Shown here: piece after piece, positions 25,833 to 33,911 of the stretch
Numbering within the stretch: the stretch's first letter is position 1
Layout of the letters: every line of letters begins with the position of its first letter
NCBI RefSeq assembly: GCF_009184425.1
Contig: NZ_WELG01000001.1
Location: forward strand, 909,033-973,032
Direction: 5' to 3'
DNA from: Flagellimonas olearia
Lineage (GTDB): Bacteria; Bacteroidota; Bacteroidia; Flavobacteriales; Flavobacteriaceae
Length of the DNA stretch: 64,000 nt
Made by a program: the position numbers and the translations under genes
The notes under the pieces: generated by a model
Database searches by the model: none
The model's input: only the letters and a program-made list of their open reading frames with translations
What the model was told of the DNA's origin: nothing

Positions 25833-25860
25833 CAAAAGTATCTGCTACATCCATTCACAA
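25833..25860 (-). promoter_or_regulatory. Promoter of the XRE regulator
   Basis: On the minus strand: TTG at 25860-25858, 17 bases, TACTTTTG at 25840-25833. The -33 element lies inside dyad 2. Confidence 0.45.
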
Positions 25861-25867
25861 ATGTATC
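25854..25867. promoter_or_regulatory. Operator-like dyad 2
   Basis: TTCACAAATGTATC, overlapping the -33 element of the XRE promoter. Confidence 0.45.
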
Positions 25868-25885
25868 TAAAATAGTGTCGATTAA

Positions 25886-25899
25886 TTCACATTTGTAAA
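25886..25899. promoter_or_regulatory. Operator-like dyad 3
   Basis: TTCACATTTGTAAA, overlapping the -33 element of the M14 peptidase promoter. Confidence 0.5.
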
Positions 25900-25919
25900 C
25901 TTTGTGTGGGTTATTTTTG
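25893..25919 (+). promoter_or_regulatory. Promoter of the M14 peptidase gene
   Basis: TTG at 25893-25895, 16 bases, TATTTTTG at 25912-25919; the ATG is at 25941. Confidence 0.55.
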
Positions 25920-25940
25920 CGACTCATTTATAATGCAACT

Positions 25941-27041
25941 ATGACTGATCACTCCCTATATAGAGAGCGTAGCGTACAAAACCGATACATTACTTTAGAG
26001 ACGTTGGAGACCTGCCTTAAAAAAAGACCAGCAGCCTCTTTAAAGATTTTGGGCAAGTCTGTGCAGGGAGAACCATTATACGCATTCACATTGGGGAAAG
26101 GGGAAACTCGAATCTTGATGTGGTCACAAATGCATGGAAACGAGTCCACCACCACCAAGGCGGTTTGGGACATGGTAAATTATTTGGAGTCCAGCGAGGG
26201 GTTGGCCATTTTAGAGACCTGCACCTTAATGATTGTGCCAATGTTGAACCCTGATGGCGCTAAAGCTTATACAAGGGTCAACGCGAATGAAGTGGACCTG
26301 AACCGGGACGCGCAAGAACTCACCCAGCCCGAAAGCCAAGCGCTGAGGGATTTGTTCGAAAAATTCAAGCCTGATTACTGCTTTAACCTGCATGACCAGC
26401 GCACACTGTTTTCCGCGGGGCAATCAGCAAACGTGGCCACGGTATCTTTTTTATCCCCTGCCAGCAATGCAGAGAGAGAGGTTACACCAAGTAGGGAGGT
26501 GGCCATGAAATTGATTGTGGCCATGAATGAAACCTTGCAGAAAATGATTCCCCAACAAGTAGGACGATATGATGATGGCTTCAATGCCAATTGTGTTGGG
26601 GACACCTTTCAAATGCTCAATGTGCCAACTATATTATTTGAGGCAGGGCATTCCCCAAAGGATTATATGCGGGAAAACACGCGAGAGTATATTTTCCATG
26701 CCTTGATAAAAGCCTTGACCACTATTTCAAAAGGGGAAATAGCTAGTTATCCCACATCGGATTATTTCAATATTCCGGAGAATGGGAAACTATTCTATGA
26801 CATTTTGGTACATAACCCGCAGGTTTTGAATCCAGATTTGGCCCCAGGAATTTCGCTTGGGATACGTTTCAAGGAGGTCTTGGATGGAAACAGGATTTTG
26901 TTCACACCGGAGTTGGGAGATATGGGCAAACTAGATGGATTCTATGGCCATGAGACCTTTAACTGTTTAAATCAAAAGGATTTGGAGCTACTGTCTGGAC
27001 GCGATGAAATCTTGGATTTTATCAAAAATGTTGGGAAATAG
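25941..27041 (+). CDS. M14 family zinc carboxypeptidase
   Basis: A 366-residue peptidase. The zinc ligands of the M14 family are visible as His65 and Glu68 in MHGNEST, and His151 in FNLHDQRT, with the substrate-binding Asn-Arg in VNANEVDLNRDAQELTQPES. There is no signal peptide, so it is probably cytoplasmic and may remove amino acids from short peptides or peptidoglycan fragments. The C-terminal 80 residues fall outside the catalytic core. The ATG at 25941 is chosen since a promoter lies at 25893-25919 and an upstream TTG would be untranscribed. Confidence 0.88.
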   Translation: MTDHSLYRERSVQNRYITLETLETCLKKRPAASLKILGKSVQGEPLYAFTLGKGETRILMWSQMHGNESTTTKAVWDMVNYLESSEGLAILETCTLMIVPMLNPDGAKAYTRVNANEVDLNRDAQELTQPESQALRDLFEKFKPDYCFNLHDQRTLFSAGQSANVATVSFLSPASNAEREVTPSREVAMKLIVAMNETLQKMIPQQVGRYDDGFNANCVGDTFQMLNVPTILFEAGHSPKDYMRENTREYIFHALIKALTTISKGEIASYPTSDYFNIPENGKLFYDILVHNPQVLNPDLAPGISLGIRFKEVLDGNRILFTPELGDMGKLDGFYGHETFNCLNQKDLELLSGRDEILDFIKNVGK

Positions 27042-27116
27042 ACAAGGAACTTTCTTTGCTTCTTGCATTTTATTTAAAAAAGAACCATTTTTATTACGTT
27101 AATTTCTTTATTTAAC

Positions 27117-27124
27117 TAATTTTG
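27117..27124 (+). promoter_or_regulatory. -7 promoter box of the AsnC-type regulator
   Basis: TAATTTTG, 17 bases before the ATG at 27142. Confidence 0.5.
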
Positions 27125-27141
27125 CTGAAAAATTCAATATA

Positions 27142-27621
27142 ATGACCAAAGTAAAACTAGACGAAATCGACCATCAGATATTGGATATGCTGATCGATAA
27201 TACACGTACACCCTTTACCGATATTGCCAAAAAGCTTTTGATATCTGCTGGTACGGTACACGTTAGGGTTAAGAAAATGGAAGAATCCGGAATCATAAAA
27301 GGTTCCTCCCTTACTTTGGATTATGTCAAGCTGGGATATTCCTTCATTGCCTACGTAGGGATTTTTCTTGAAAAGACCCACCAGACCAAGTTTGTATTGG
27401 AGCGTCTTAATCAGATTCCGTATGTGACCGTGGCCCATATTACCACAGGAAAATTCAATATTTTCTGTAAGATCAGGGCCAAGGATACCACCCACGCCAA
27501 GAACATCATTTTTAAAATTGATGATATTGACGGCATCAGTAGAACAGAGACCATGATCTCGTTGGAAGAAAGCATCAACGATAAGAAACGTTTGATGCAT
27601 ACCATCTTCAACGAGCTATAA
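27142..27621 (+). CDS. Lrp/AsnC family transcriptional regulator
   Basis: A 159-residue regulator with an N-terminal winged HTH (about 5-60: LDEIDHQILDMLIDNTRTPFTDIAKKL, split here by helix, then GTVHVRVKKMEESGIIKGS) and a RAM ligand-binding domain (about 65-150: YVGIFLEKTHQTKFVLERL, VAHITTGKFNIFCKIRAK). Such proteins sense amino acids and bind as octamers. The closest named type is AsnC/Lrp; the ligand cannot be told from sequence. A DinB-like gene follows 19 bases later. Confidence 0.92.
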   Translation: MTKVKLDEIDHQILDMLIDNTRTPFTDIAKKLLISAGTVHVRVKKMEESGIIKGSSLTLDYVKLGYSFIAYVGIFLEKTHQTKFVLERLNQIPYVTVAHITTGKFNIFCKIRAKDTTHAKNIIFKIDDIDGISRTETMISLEESINDKKRLMHTIFNEL

Positions 27622-27640
27622 CCGGTTTAACATTTGGGCC

Positions 27641-28156
27641 ATGCGAAGTTCAGAGTTACCTTCTTCTGAATACAATCCCTTTTACCATACCTATATCCTT
27701 GCTTTGGACAATGTGGGTCTCATGGAAGAATTGAACCATGGGAAAAAACTGTTTTTGTCCTTGTTGGATGACATCCCCAAAGAAAAACTTGGATATGCCT
27801 ATGCCGAGGAGAAATGGACCTTGGCGGAAGTATTAGTGCACATCATTGATGCCGAAAGAGTTTTTCAGTACCGAGCCTTGCGATTTGCCCGAAATGATAA
27901 AACTCCATTGCCCGGTTTTGATCAGGACGATTATGTGCCCCTCTCAAAAGCCTCAAAACGAACCATAGAGGATATAAGGGATGAGTATGCGGCCGTACGA
28001 CAATCCACTATTTTACTGTTTAACTCCTTTGATGATGAAGCGTTGCAAAGATCGGGCGTTTCCAGTGGCTCACCTTTAAGTGTCAGGGCCACCGGGTTTA
28101 TCATCAGCGGGCATCAGGCGCATCACCTGAAAATTATCAGGGAGCGATATCTGTAA
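27641..28156 (+). CDS. DinB-like family protein
   Basis: A 171-residue four-helix protein of the DinB/YfiT superfamily, often metal-dependent and linked to thiol transfer or damage responses, but mostly uncharacterised. Typical features are EEKWTLAEVLVHIIDAERVFQYRALRFAR and, near the C-terminus, GHQAHHLKIIRERYL; the His residues in HIIDAE and HQAHH are the usual metal triad. It follows the AsnC-type regulator closely. Function unknown. Confidence 0.8.
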   Translation: MRSSELPSSEYNPFYHTYILALDNVGLMEELNHGKKLFLSLLDDIPKEKLGYAYAEEKWTLAEVLVHIIDAERVFQYRALRFARNDKTPLPGFDQDDYVPLSKASKRTIEDIRDEYAAVRQSTILLFNSFDDEALQRSGVSSGSPLSVRATGFIISGHQAHHLKIIRERYL

Positions 28157-28165
28157 CGTAAAGGT

Positions 28166-28498
28166 CTAGTATAAGCTGTCGTTTTCGTAATCCCCGTCGG
28201 AATCCGGTTCAAAATCAGCTTCGTTAATGGAACCCTCATCGGTTTCCAAGACTTCTTCCTTGCCCAACTCCCTTTCAATGTTTTCCTCAAAGTTGGAAAT
28301 GAAATTGGAAAGGCTCTTACTGATTTTTACCAGATATATGGTGTCCTCAGTTTTTACCTCTACAGCTTCAATGACCTCGCCGTTTGGTTTTTTCAAGGAA
28401 ATAATGTCGTCATCGCCATACCCATAAGGGTAGGAATCAATCAAAACAGCGGCCACCTTGTGGTCCAGCTTTTTGTAGTCAATGAGTATACGTTTCAT
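28166..28498 (-). CDS. Small acidic protein of unknown function
   Basis: A 110-residue cytosolic protein starting MKRILIDYKKLDHKVAAVLIDSYPYGYGDDDII, with a middle EVIEAVEVKTEDTIYLVKISKSL and a very acidic C-terminal third (EELETDEGS-like run ending DSDGDYENDSLY). The N-terminal two thirds look conserved in flavobacteria, where the gene is sometimes auto-labelled DNA primase; nothing in the sequence supports primase activity. It lies downstream of aroB on the same strand with a 92-base gap. Confidence 0.65.
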   Translation of the reverse strand: MKRILIDYKKLDHKVAAVLIDSYPYGYGDDDIISLKKPNGEVIEAVEVKTEDTIYLVKISKSLSNFISNFEENIERELGKEEVLETDEGSINEADFEPDSDGDYENDSLY

Positions 28499-28590
28499 AA
28501 TGGATAGGTTTAATGCTATCCTAAACTATGAATTTTTAAAACCCATAAAACCAAAGAGTTGTGAACGGAATTATTTAGTATATGAAGCGA

Positions 28591-29646
28591 TTATTCCTTG
28601 TAGTAAGCGAACGCTTTATAAAAGAGTTCCTCGGGTACTTTAACATCGGTAACGGCATCGCCAATGGATTGGAGCAGCACAAAATTGATATCGCCATGGG
28701 AGTTCTTCTTGTCGTATTTGAGAAGCTTAAGGATGGCTTTGATATCGTCATCATCCAGTTCAACGGGCTCAAAGTGCTGTGAGAATGTCTCTTTGATTTC
28801 TTGAACGGACAGTCTGGACAGGCCTTTCAATTCGTGGGAAAGGTAACCTTCCAATATCATTCCTGCCGCAATGGCCTCACCATGAAGAAGGGTTTTCTTG
28901 TTGGGGTTCTCCAAACAATATGATTCTATGGCATGGCCCAAGGTATGACCAAAATTCAGGATTTTCCGAAGGCCTTGTTCTGTGGGATCCTGCAGGACCA
29001 CATCATTCTTTAGGGCAATGGATCGCTGTATGCTCTTGGCATCGGTAAAATTGCCCTGCGTCTTGAGCTCGTCCCAGTATGGCGCATCTTTAATAAGTCC
29101 ATGTTTCAGCATTTCGGCGTAGCCGCTGACCACTTGTCGGGGATCCAAGGTTTTTAAAAACTCAGTGAACACCAATACCATTTGAGGTTGATTGATCACT
29201 CCAATCTGGTTTTTCAACGCGCCTAAATCAACACCCGTTTTACCACCTATGGAAGCATCTACCATAGAAAGTAGGGTAGTGGGGATGTTGATGAAGTCGA
29301 TTCCTCTTTTAAAGGTTGAGGCAACGAATCCTCCCAAATCGGTAATTACACCACCGCCCAAGTTGATCAATAGACTTTTTCGGTCGCCATCATGACTGGA
29401 CAATTTTTCCCAGACCTCCAAACAAGTCTGTATGTGCTTGTTTTCTTCTCCAGATTGAATTTCAAAAATGGAATCGATGGGGTAGTCCAGTATCTTTTTA
29501 AAGACAGGCAAACAATGCATTTTGGTGTTTTCATCCACCAAAAGAAATACCTTGGAATAGTTTTTCTTGGCAATATGCTGTCTTAGAGCAGCTTCTGCAA
29601 GCTCTCCTAAATGAACCTCGTACGATTGTGATTTAATGGATTCCAT
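28591..29646 (-). CDS. aroB: 3-dehydroquinate synthase
   Basis: Converts DAHP to 3-dehydroquinate, second step of the shikimate pathway, with NAD and a divalent metal. The 351-residue protein shows GGGVITDLGGFVASTFKRGI, IPTTLLSMVDASIGGKTGVDL, the metal-binding LNFGHTLGHAIE and HGEAIAAGM, and the active-site KH in EMLKHGLIKD. Length is typical. It is divergent from proline dehydrogenase. Confidence 0.95.
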   Translation of the reverse strand: MESIKSQSYEVHLGELAEAALRQHIAKKNYSKVFLLVDENTKMHCLPVFKKILDYPIDSIFEIQSGEENKHIQTCLEVWEKLSSHDGDRKSLLINLGGGVITDLGGFVASTFKRGIDFINIPTTLLSMVDASIGGKTGVDLGALKNQIGVINQPQMVLVFTEFLKTLDPRQVVSGYAEMLKHGLIKDAPYWDELKTQGNFTDAKSIQRSIALKNDVVLQDPTEQGLRKILNFGHTLGHAIESYCLENPNKKTLLHGEAIAAGMILEGYLSHELKGLSRLSVQEIKETFSQHFEPVELDDDDIKAILKLLKYDKKNSHGDINFVLLQSIGDAVTDVKVPEELFYKAFAYYKE

Positions 29647-29682
29647 AATTCAAATTACACCGCTAAATAAAGATTATTTTTA

Positions 29683-29715
29683 TTGATAATCTTCTAGATT
29701 GGCGACTTATATTTG
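29683..29715 (+). promoter_or_regulatory. Promoter of the proline dehydrogenase gene
   Basis: TTG at 29683-29685, 22 bases, TATATTTG at 29708-29715. Its position downstream of a possible TTG start at 29699 shows that translation begins at ATG 29738. Confidence 0.55.
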
Positions 29716-29737
29716 GATCTTTAAAAGATTGCCAATA

Positions 29738-30910
29738 ATGCGACCGAATTTTGAGAATACCGCAATAGCTTTCGAGTTAAAATCGGACTCCCAACTGGAG
29801 AGGGCTTATTTTTTATTCAGAATGATTGCCAATGAACCTTTGGTTCGGATTGGCTCTGCAGTGACCAATTTTGCCCTCAAGGCACATCTTCCGGTAGAAG
29901 GACTTATCAGGGCCACCGTTTTTGACCATTTTTGTGGAGGGGTCAATGAAAAGGACTGCCTGTCCGTGATCGATAATATGTACAGCAAAGGGGTGCACTC
30001 CATTCTGGATTATTCCGCCGAAGGTAAGGAAGTGGACAACCAGTTTGATTTTGCCGTACAAAAGACCTTGGAAATCCTGGATTTTGTCAAGGAGAAAGAC
30101 GCTATGCCTTTTGCTGTATTCAAACCCACAGGGTTTGGTCGTTTTAAATTGTACGAGAAAAAGAGTGCTGGACAACCATTAGATGAAAAGGAGACCGCGG
30201 AATGGAGTAGAATTGTAGATCGCTACGAAAAAGTCTGTAAAAAAGCTCATGCCTTGGGAGTCGCTTTGTTGATTGATGCCGAAGAAAGCTGGATGCAGGA
30301 TGCCGCAGATGATCTAGCGTTGGACATGATGCGAAAATACAATAAGGAAAGTACCATCGTGTACAATACTTTCCAGATGTACCGCTGGGACCGAATGGAC
30401 TATTTGAAAAAACTAAATGCCTTGGCCAAAGAAGAAGGTTTCAAGGTAGGGGCAAAAGTGGTTCGGGGTGCTTACATGGAAAAGGAAAATGACAGGGCCC
30501 ACGAAAAAGGCTATGAAAGCCCCATTTGTAAATCCAAACAAGAAACAGACGAAAACTTTGATGCCGCCATCACTTTTGGTATGCAGCATTTGGACCGAAT
30601 CACTTTATTTGCCGGGACCCATAATGAGAAAAGCTGCTTAATGCTGGTAGACTTAATGGAACAACACCAATTGGAACCTTCGAATACCAATATTTGGTTT
30701 GGGCAACTGTTTGGAATGAGTGACCATATTACTTACAATTTGGCCCAAGAGGGGTACAATGTGGTAAAATATGTGCCTTATGGTCCGGTAAAGGATGTAA
30801 TGCCCTATTTGATACGAAGGGCAGAGGAAAACACCTCAGTGGCCGGACAGACCTCTAGGGAACTGGCCTTGTTGCAAAAAGAACGAAAACGTAGAAAACT
30901 GGATTCCTAA
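29738..30910 (+). CDS. Proline dehydrogenase
   Basis: FAD-dependent oxidation of proline to pyrroline-5-carboxylate, the first step of proline catabolism. The 390-residue single-domain enzyme has LLIDAEESWMQDAADDL, STIVYNTFQMYRWD, the catalytic KVVRGAYMEKE and a C-terminal YGPVKDVMPYLIRRAEENTSV that contacts proline (RRxxEN). It is not fused to P5C dehydrogenase, unlike PutA. The start at 29738 (MRPNFENTAIAF) is supported by the promoter. Its stop overlaps the stop of the convergent DUF4258-like gene by 4 bases. Confidence 0.92.
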   Translation: MRPNFENTAIAFELKSDSQLERAYFLFRMIANEPLVRIGSAVTNFALKAHLPVEGLIRATVFDHFCGGVNEKDCLSVIDNMYSKGVHSILDYSAEGKEVDNQFDFAVQKTLEILDFVKEKDAMPFAVFKPTGFGRFKLYEKKSAGQPLDEKETAEWSRIVDRYEKVCKKAHALGVALLIDAEESWMQDAADDLALDMMRKYNKESTIVYNTFQMYRWDRMDYLKKLNALAKEEGFKVGAKVVRGAYMEKENDRAHEKGYESPICKSKQETDENFDAAITFGMQHLDRITLFAGTHNEKSCLMLVDLMEQHQLEPSNTNIWFGQLFGMSDHITYNLAQEGYNVVKYVPYGPVKDVMPYLIRRAEENTSVAGQTSRELALLQKERKRRKLDS

Positions 30911-31281
30911 AGGGCTTTTTCCATAGTTTTAATGACTACCTGTTCCGAGCAATTTTCAGCTTGCATCTGGTAGTCCTCACCATTTACTTCATGGGAAATA
31001 ATATAAACCTTGCAAGGTTCTGCTTCGGTATCACTTTTTCCAAAATCCACATCACCATCGGTTAAAAAAGATGTGATCAATACCGTATCCTTGAACTGTT
31101 CAGGTAGATTTTCATCAAAGACCAAGGCTTTGGACCGCATGTCCTTGAGCACCCTACAATTGGGGAAGTAGCAAAATTCCAATCCTTCTTCCCCGGATTT
31201 TTTCTTTAAAAAGAAAACCAAAAAAACTATACCAATGGACAGCCCTACCAGGTACCATCCCAAACGCTGTAAAAAAGCCAT
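30907..31281 (-). CDS. Membrane-anchored protein with DUF4258-like domain
   Basis: A 124-residue protein with one N-terminal hydrophobic helix (WYLVGLSIGIVFLVFFLKKKS) and a small alpha/beta domain (about 45-124: NCRVLKDMRSKALVF, FLTDGDVDFGKSDTEAEPCKVYIISHEVNGE, AENCSEQVVIKT). The pattern DGDVDFGKS and PCKVYII matches what I know as DUF4258. It is 5 bases downstream of alanine dehydrogenase and was found in the same position in other flavobacteria I recall. Three Cys in the soluble part. Function unknown. Confidence 0.65.
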   Translation of the reverse strand: MAFLQRLGWYLVGLSIGIVFLVFFLKKKSGEEGLEFCYFPNCRVLKDMRSKALVFDENLPEQFKDTVLITSFLTDGDVDFGKSDTEAEPCKVYIISHEVNGEDYQMQAENCSEQVVIKTMEKAL

Positions 31282-31286
31282 TCGCC

Positions 31287-32486
31287 TTAAAAAATCAGAA
31301 AGTTAATATCACTATAGTTGAGTCCAAACCAGTCCCCAACCGATTTATTGGTCAAAATACCGTGGTACATATAAAGTCCGTTTCGCAAACCTTTATCGAA
31401 ATGCAGGGAATGTTCCAGCCCTCCATCTTCACCTATCTTGAGCAAATACGGTGTAAAGATATTACTTATTGAAATGGAAGAAGTTCTGGGGTAACGGGAT
31501 GGGATATTGGGAACCCCATAGTGGATTACCCCAAATTTTTCCATAGTGGGTTTGTTGTGGCTCGTAATTTCGGAAGTTTCAAAACAGCCTCCCATATCAA
31601 TGCTCACATCAATGATAACAGCTCCCTTTTTCATGTTCTCCACCATGGAACTGGATACCACGACAGGGGAGCGGTTCTTTCCACGGGTTGCCCCAATGGC
31701 CACATCGCAACGTTTTAGGGCTTTGATAAGGTTTTTTGGTTGTATGGTAGAGGTGTATACCGTACGGTTAAGGTTGGTCTGTAGGGTTCGTAATTTTGTA
31801 ATGGAATTGTCGAACACCTTAATATTTGCACCCAATCCCAATGCCGACCTTGCGGCAAATTCGCCTACGGTCCCAGCTCCAATAATGACTACTTCCACCG
31901 GGGGAACACCACTGATGCTTCCCAACATCAATCCATTGCCCTTGCTGGTCGCCGCCATCAGTTCCGAGGCAATCAAGATGGAGGAAATCCCTGCAATCTC
32001 ACTCAATGAGCGCACGGCTGGGTAATTTCCGTCTTCGTCCCTAATATACTCGAATGCAATGGCCGTGAGTCGTTTTTTGGCCATGGCCTCAAAATATTCC
32101 TTACGCTGCGTTTTGATCTGTAATGCGGAAATCACAATGGTTTGGGGATTCAAAAGGTCTATTTCCGACAGAGAGGGGGGCTCCACTTTAAGAATAATGG
32201 GGCATGAGAAAACTTTCTTGGTGTCCCTGGTTATTTCGGCCCCTGCATTGGTATAATCGATATCGGTGAAATTGGAGGCTTCCCCGGCACCGGATTCCAA
32301 TAAAACACGGTGGCCGTTAGCGGTAATGGCATTCACGGCATCTGGGGTAAGACAGACACGTTTCTCTTGATACTGGTTTTCCTTTGGGATACCTATAAAG
32401 AGTTCACCCTTTTGTTTCAGCACTTCCAAGGTTTCTTCTTGGGGTAGGAGCTGTTGTTTGCTAAAGGGGGAGGATGGCTGGTTCAT
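31287..32486 (-). CDS. ald: Alanine dehydrogenase
   Basis: NAD-dependent reductive amination of pyruvate or oxidation of alanine. The 399-residue protein has the AlaDH/PNT N-terminal domain (IGIPKENQYQEKRVCLTPDAV), the Rossmann loop VVIIGAGTVGEFAARSALGLGA, and the conserved KVEPPSLSEI and YGVPNIPSRYPRTSS stretches. At the N-terminus about 20 residues (MNQPSSPFSKQQLLPQEETL) precede the usual core, and the C-terminal part is longer than in Bacillus Ald, a trait of Bacteroidota members. Proline dehydrogenase nearby suggests an amino-acid catabolic neighbourhood. Confidence 0.9.
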   Translation of the reverse strand: MNQPSSPFSKQQLLPQEETLEVLKQKGELFIGIPKENQYQEKRVCLTPDAVNAITANGHRVLLESGAGEASNFTDIDYTNAGAEITRDTKKVFSCPIILKVEPPSLSEIDLLNPQTIVISALQIKTQRKEYFEAMAKKRLTAIAFEYIRDEDGNYPAVRSLSEIAGISSILIASELMAATSKGNGLMLGSISGVPPVEVVIIGAGTVGEFAARSALGLGANIKVFDNSITKLRTLQTNLNRTVYTSTIQPKNLIKALKRCDVAIGATRGKNRSPVVVSSSMVENMKKGAVIIDVSIDMGGCFETSEITSHNKPTMEKFGVIHYGVPNIPSRYPRTSSISISNIFTPYLLKIGEDGGLEHSLHFDKGLRNGLYMYHGILTNKSVGDWFGLNYSDINFLIF

Positions 32487-32524
32487 ATATTGTAAATCTG
32501 AGTGTCATGCCATGGGCATTAAAA

Positions 32525-32532
32525 CAAATTTA
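32525..32532 (-). promoter_or_regulatory. -7 promoter box of ald
   Basis: Minus-strand TAAATTTG, 39 bases before the ald ATG; it overlaps the stop codon of the upstream membrane-protein gene. Confidence 0.4.
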
Positions 32533-33072
32533 CATTTTTTTTGAAAGGGTCTTCTGGCGTTGTTCCAGTTTCTCCCTTTCCTTTCGAAGTTCTTCTTTTT
32601 CCTTTAGTATGCGTAACTCGGCATCCATGGCATCCAAATCAATACCATGTACGTGTTTATCCACCAATTTCACCCTAATGAAGTATACTATGGGCGTTAC
32701 CACCATGGTCACGGCCACCACATACATTACTTCGTTCTCATCAACAATATTGGAGTCAAAGGTAAGTACGGCAAACAGCTGGAAGCTGTACATGGAAATT
32801 GGAATAAGAATGGCATAATACCACCAATTCTTACAGGTCACGAACCATACCACCAGAAGCAATAAGGGCACAATTTTGTTGAAATAATAATAAAAAGCCT
32901 CCCCAACATCATCAAATCCATTGGCGCCAAACTCAATGCCCAAAAATGACCATGTTTCTGCACCTTCCGGCATGTATTTGTACCAGTAGAACAAGATGGG
33001 GGATACTGCGATCAGAAAGGCAAAAGCACCTTCCATGATCAGTTTCTTACGGATACTTTTTTTGTCACTCAT
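32530..33072 (-). CDS. Membrane protein with C-terminal coiled coil, function unknown
   Basis: A 180-residue protein with four hydrophobic helices (GAFAFLIAVSPILFYWYKYM, FNKIVPLLLLVVWFVTC, WWYYAILIPISMYSFQLFAVL, MYVVAVTMVVTPIVYFIRV) and a C-terminal, highly charged coiled coil (about 145-180: AMDAELRILKEKEELRKE and on to LEQRQKTLSKKM). The loop after helix 1 is acidic and aromatic. No family recognised. The ATG at 33072 (MSDKK) is preferred to a GTG one codon upstream. Confidence 0.65.
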   Translation of the reverse strand: MSDKKSIRKKLIMEGAFAFLIAVSPILFYWYKYMPEGAETWSFLGIEFGANGFDDVGEAFYYYFNKIVPLLLLVVWFVTCKNWWYYAILIPISMYSFQLFAVLTFDSNIVDENEVMYVVAVTMVVTPIVYFIRVKLVDKHVHGIDLDAMDAELRILKEKEELRKEREKLEQRQKTLSKKM

Positions 33073-33168
33073 CACTCATGATAACATAAAAAAGCTGATT
33101 TTATTGCAAAAAAAATGGCCCTATCAAAAAATAGGACCATTTGTACTTCAGTTAAAATCGGAAAAAAA

Positions 33169-33300
33169 TTACAGCTTTCTGATCTTAGACTTCTCGATAC
33201 TAGTAGTTTGACTTTTGTCCAAATCTACTGTCGCAACCGCAACAGTCATAGCCAAAAAGGCAACACCTAGTAATCCAAAAAAAACTTTTTTAGTGTTCAT
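33169..33300 (-). CDS. Small exported peptide, 43 residues
   Basis: A 43-codon gene on the minus strand. It opens with a signal-peptide-like MNTKKVFFGLLGVAFLAMTVAVA and ends with a short hydrophilic tail (TVDLDKSQTTSIEKSKIRKL). Its own -7 box (TACATTTG at 33343-33350) supports expression. Short secreted or membrane peptides with the same MxTKKVxFGLLxxAFLAMTV beginning occur in flavobacteria (from memory). Function unknown; a signal or regulatory peptide is possible. Confidence 0.6.
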   Translation of the reverse strand: MNTKKVFFGLLGVAFLAMTVAVATVDLDKSQTTSIEKSKIRKL

Positions 33301-33342
33301 CGTAAAAGAGTTTTTGGTTAATAAATGAATTCATCTACAGGA

Positions 33343-33350
33343 CAAATGTA
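33343..33350 (-). promoter_or_regulatory. -7 promoter box of the small exported peptide gene
   Basis: Minus-strand TACATTTG, exact TAnnTTTG, 43 bases before the ATG at 33300. Confidence 0.5.
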
Positions 33351-33379
33351 GGAAAATATTTCAACTCTACCTACGCTTC

Positions 33380-33426
33380 ATCGATAAAATTGGCATTTTA
33401 ACGTAAAAAAAACACACTTTATCGAT
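33380..33426. repeat. Spaced inverted repeat between tsaE and the small peptide gene
   Basis: ATCGATAAA (33380-33388) and TTTATCGAT (33418-33426), 29 bases apart. There is no T-run on either side, so it is not a simple terminator; it may be a protein-binding site upstream of the small peptide promoter. Confidence 0.4.
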
Positions 33427-33476
33427 TCGTCGATGTCCTGCGCAATAAACTGGTTTGAATATAGGAGGATTGGGCG

Positions 33477-33911
33477 TTAACAAACATTTAACTCGACTGA
33501 ACGCGTATTTTCATCGATTAAATGCAGGAAAATGGATACAGCATTATCCGGAAGTAGGGAAGCAATTTTTTCGGGCCATTCAATGAACACCCATACCCTT
33601 GGGTCCAAATAATCTTCAAAGCCCATATCCAAGGCTTCGCTCTCATCGTTCAATCGATAAAAATCGAAATGATGGGCCAAAACCTTGCCTTGAACATCGT
33701 GGTATTCGTTCACCAACCCAAAAGTAGGGCTGCTGCCTGTGTCCACAGCTCCCAATTCTTTAAGCATGGCTTTTACAAGGGTGGTTTTTCCAGCTCCCAT
33801 TTCGCCATAAAAACATAGTATTTTGTCCGGGGCGGCTTGCAGTACTTTTTGCGCTGCCATTTGAATCTCATCTAGGCTGAATGTAATCTTCAAGTCGGTA
33901 TTATTTAGCAT
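33477..33911 (-). CDS. tsaE: tRNA threonylcarbamoyladenosine biosynthesis ATPase TsaE
   Basis: ATPase of the TsaBDE complex that makes t6A at position 37 of ANN-decoding tRNAs. The 144-residue protein has Walker A GEMGAGKT (36-43), PTFGLVNEYHDVQGKVLAHHFDFYRL with the conserved HxDxYR, and the Walker-B-like VWVFIEWPEKIASLLPDN. It overlaps the end of porX by 11 bases, so the two are translationally coupled. Confidence 0.94.
   Translation of the reverse strand: MLNNTDLKITFSLDEIQMAAQKVLQAAPDKILCFYGEMGAGKTTLVKAMLKELGAVDTGSSPTFGLVNEYHDVQGKVLAHHFDFYRLNDESEALDMGFEDYLDPRVWVFIEWPEKIASLLPDNAVSIFLHLIDENTRSVELNVC

Noticed and set aside
33380-33426. Inverted repeat as tsaE terminator
   Set aside because: The stem is only nine pairs with a 29-base loop and no T-run follows on the minus strand.
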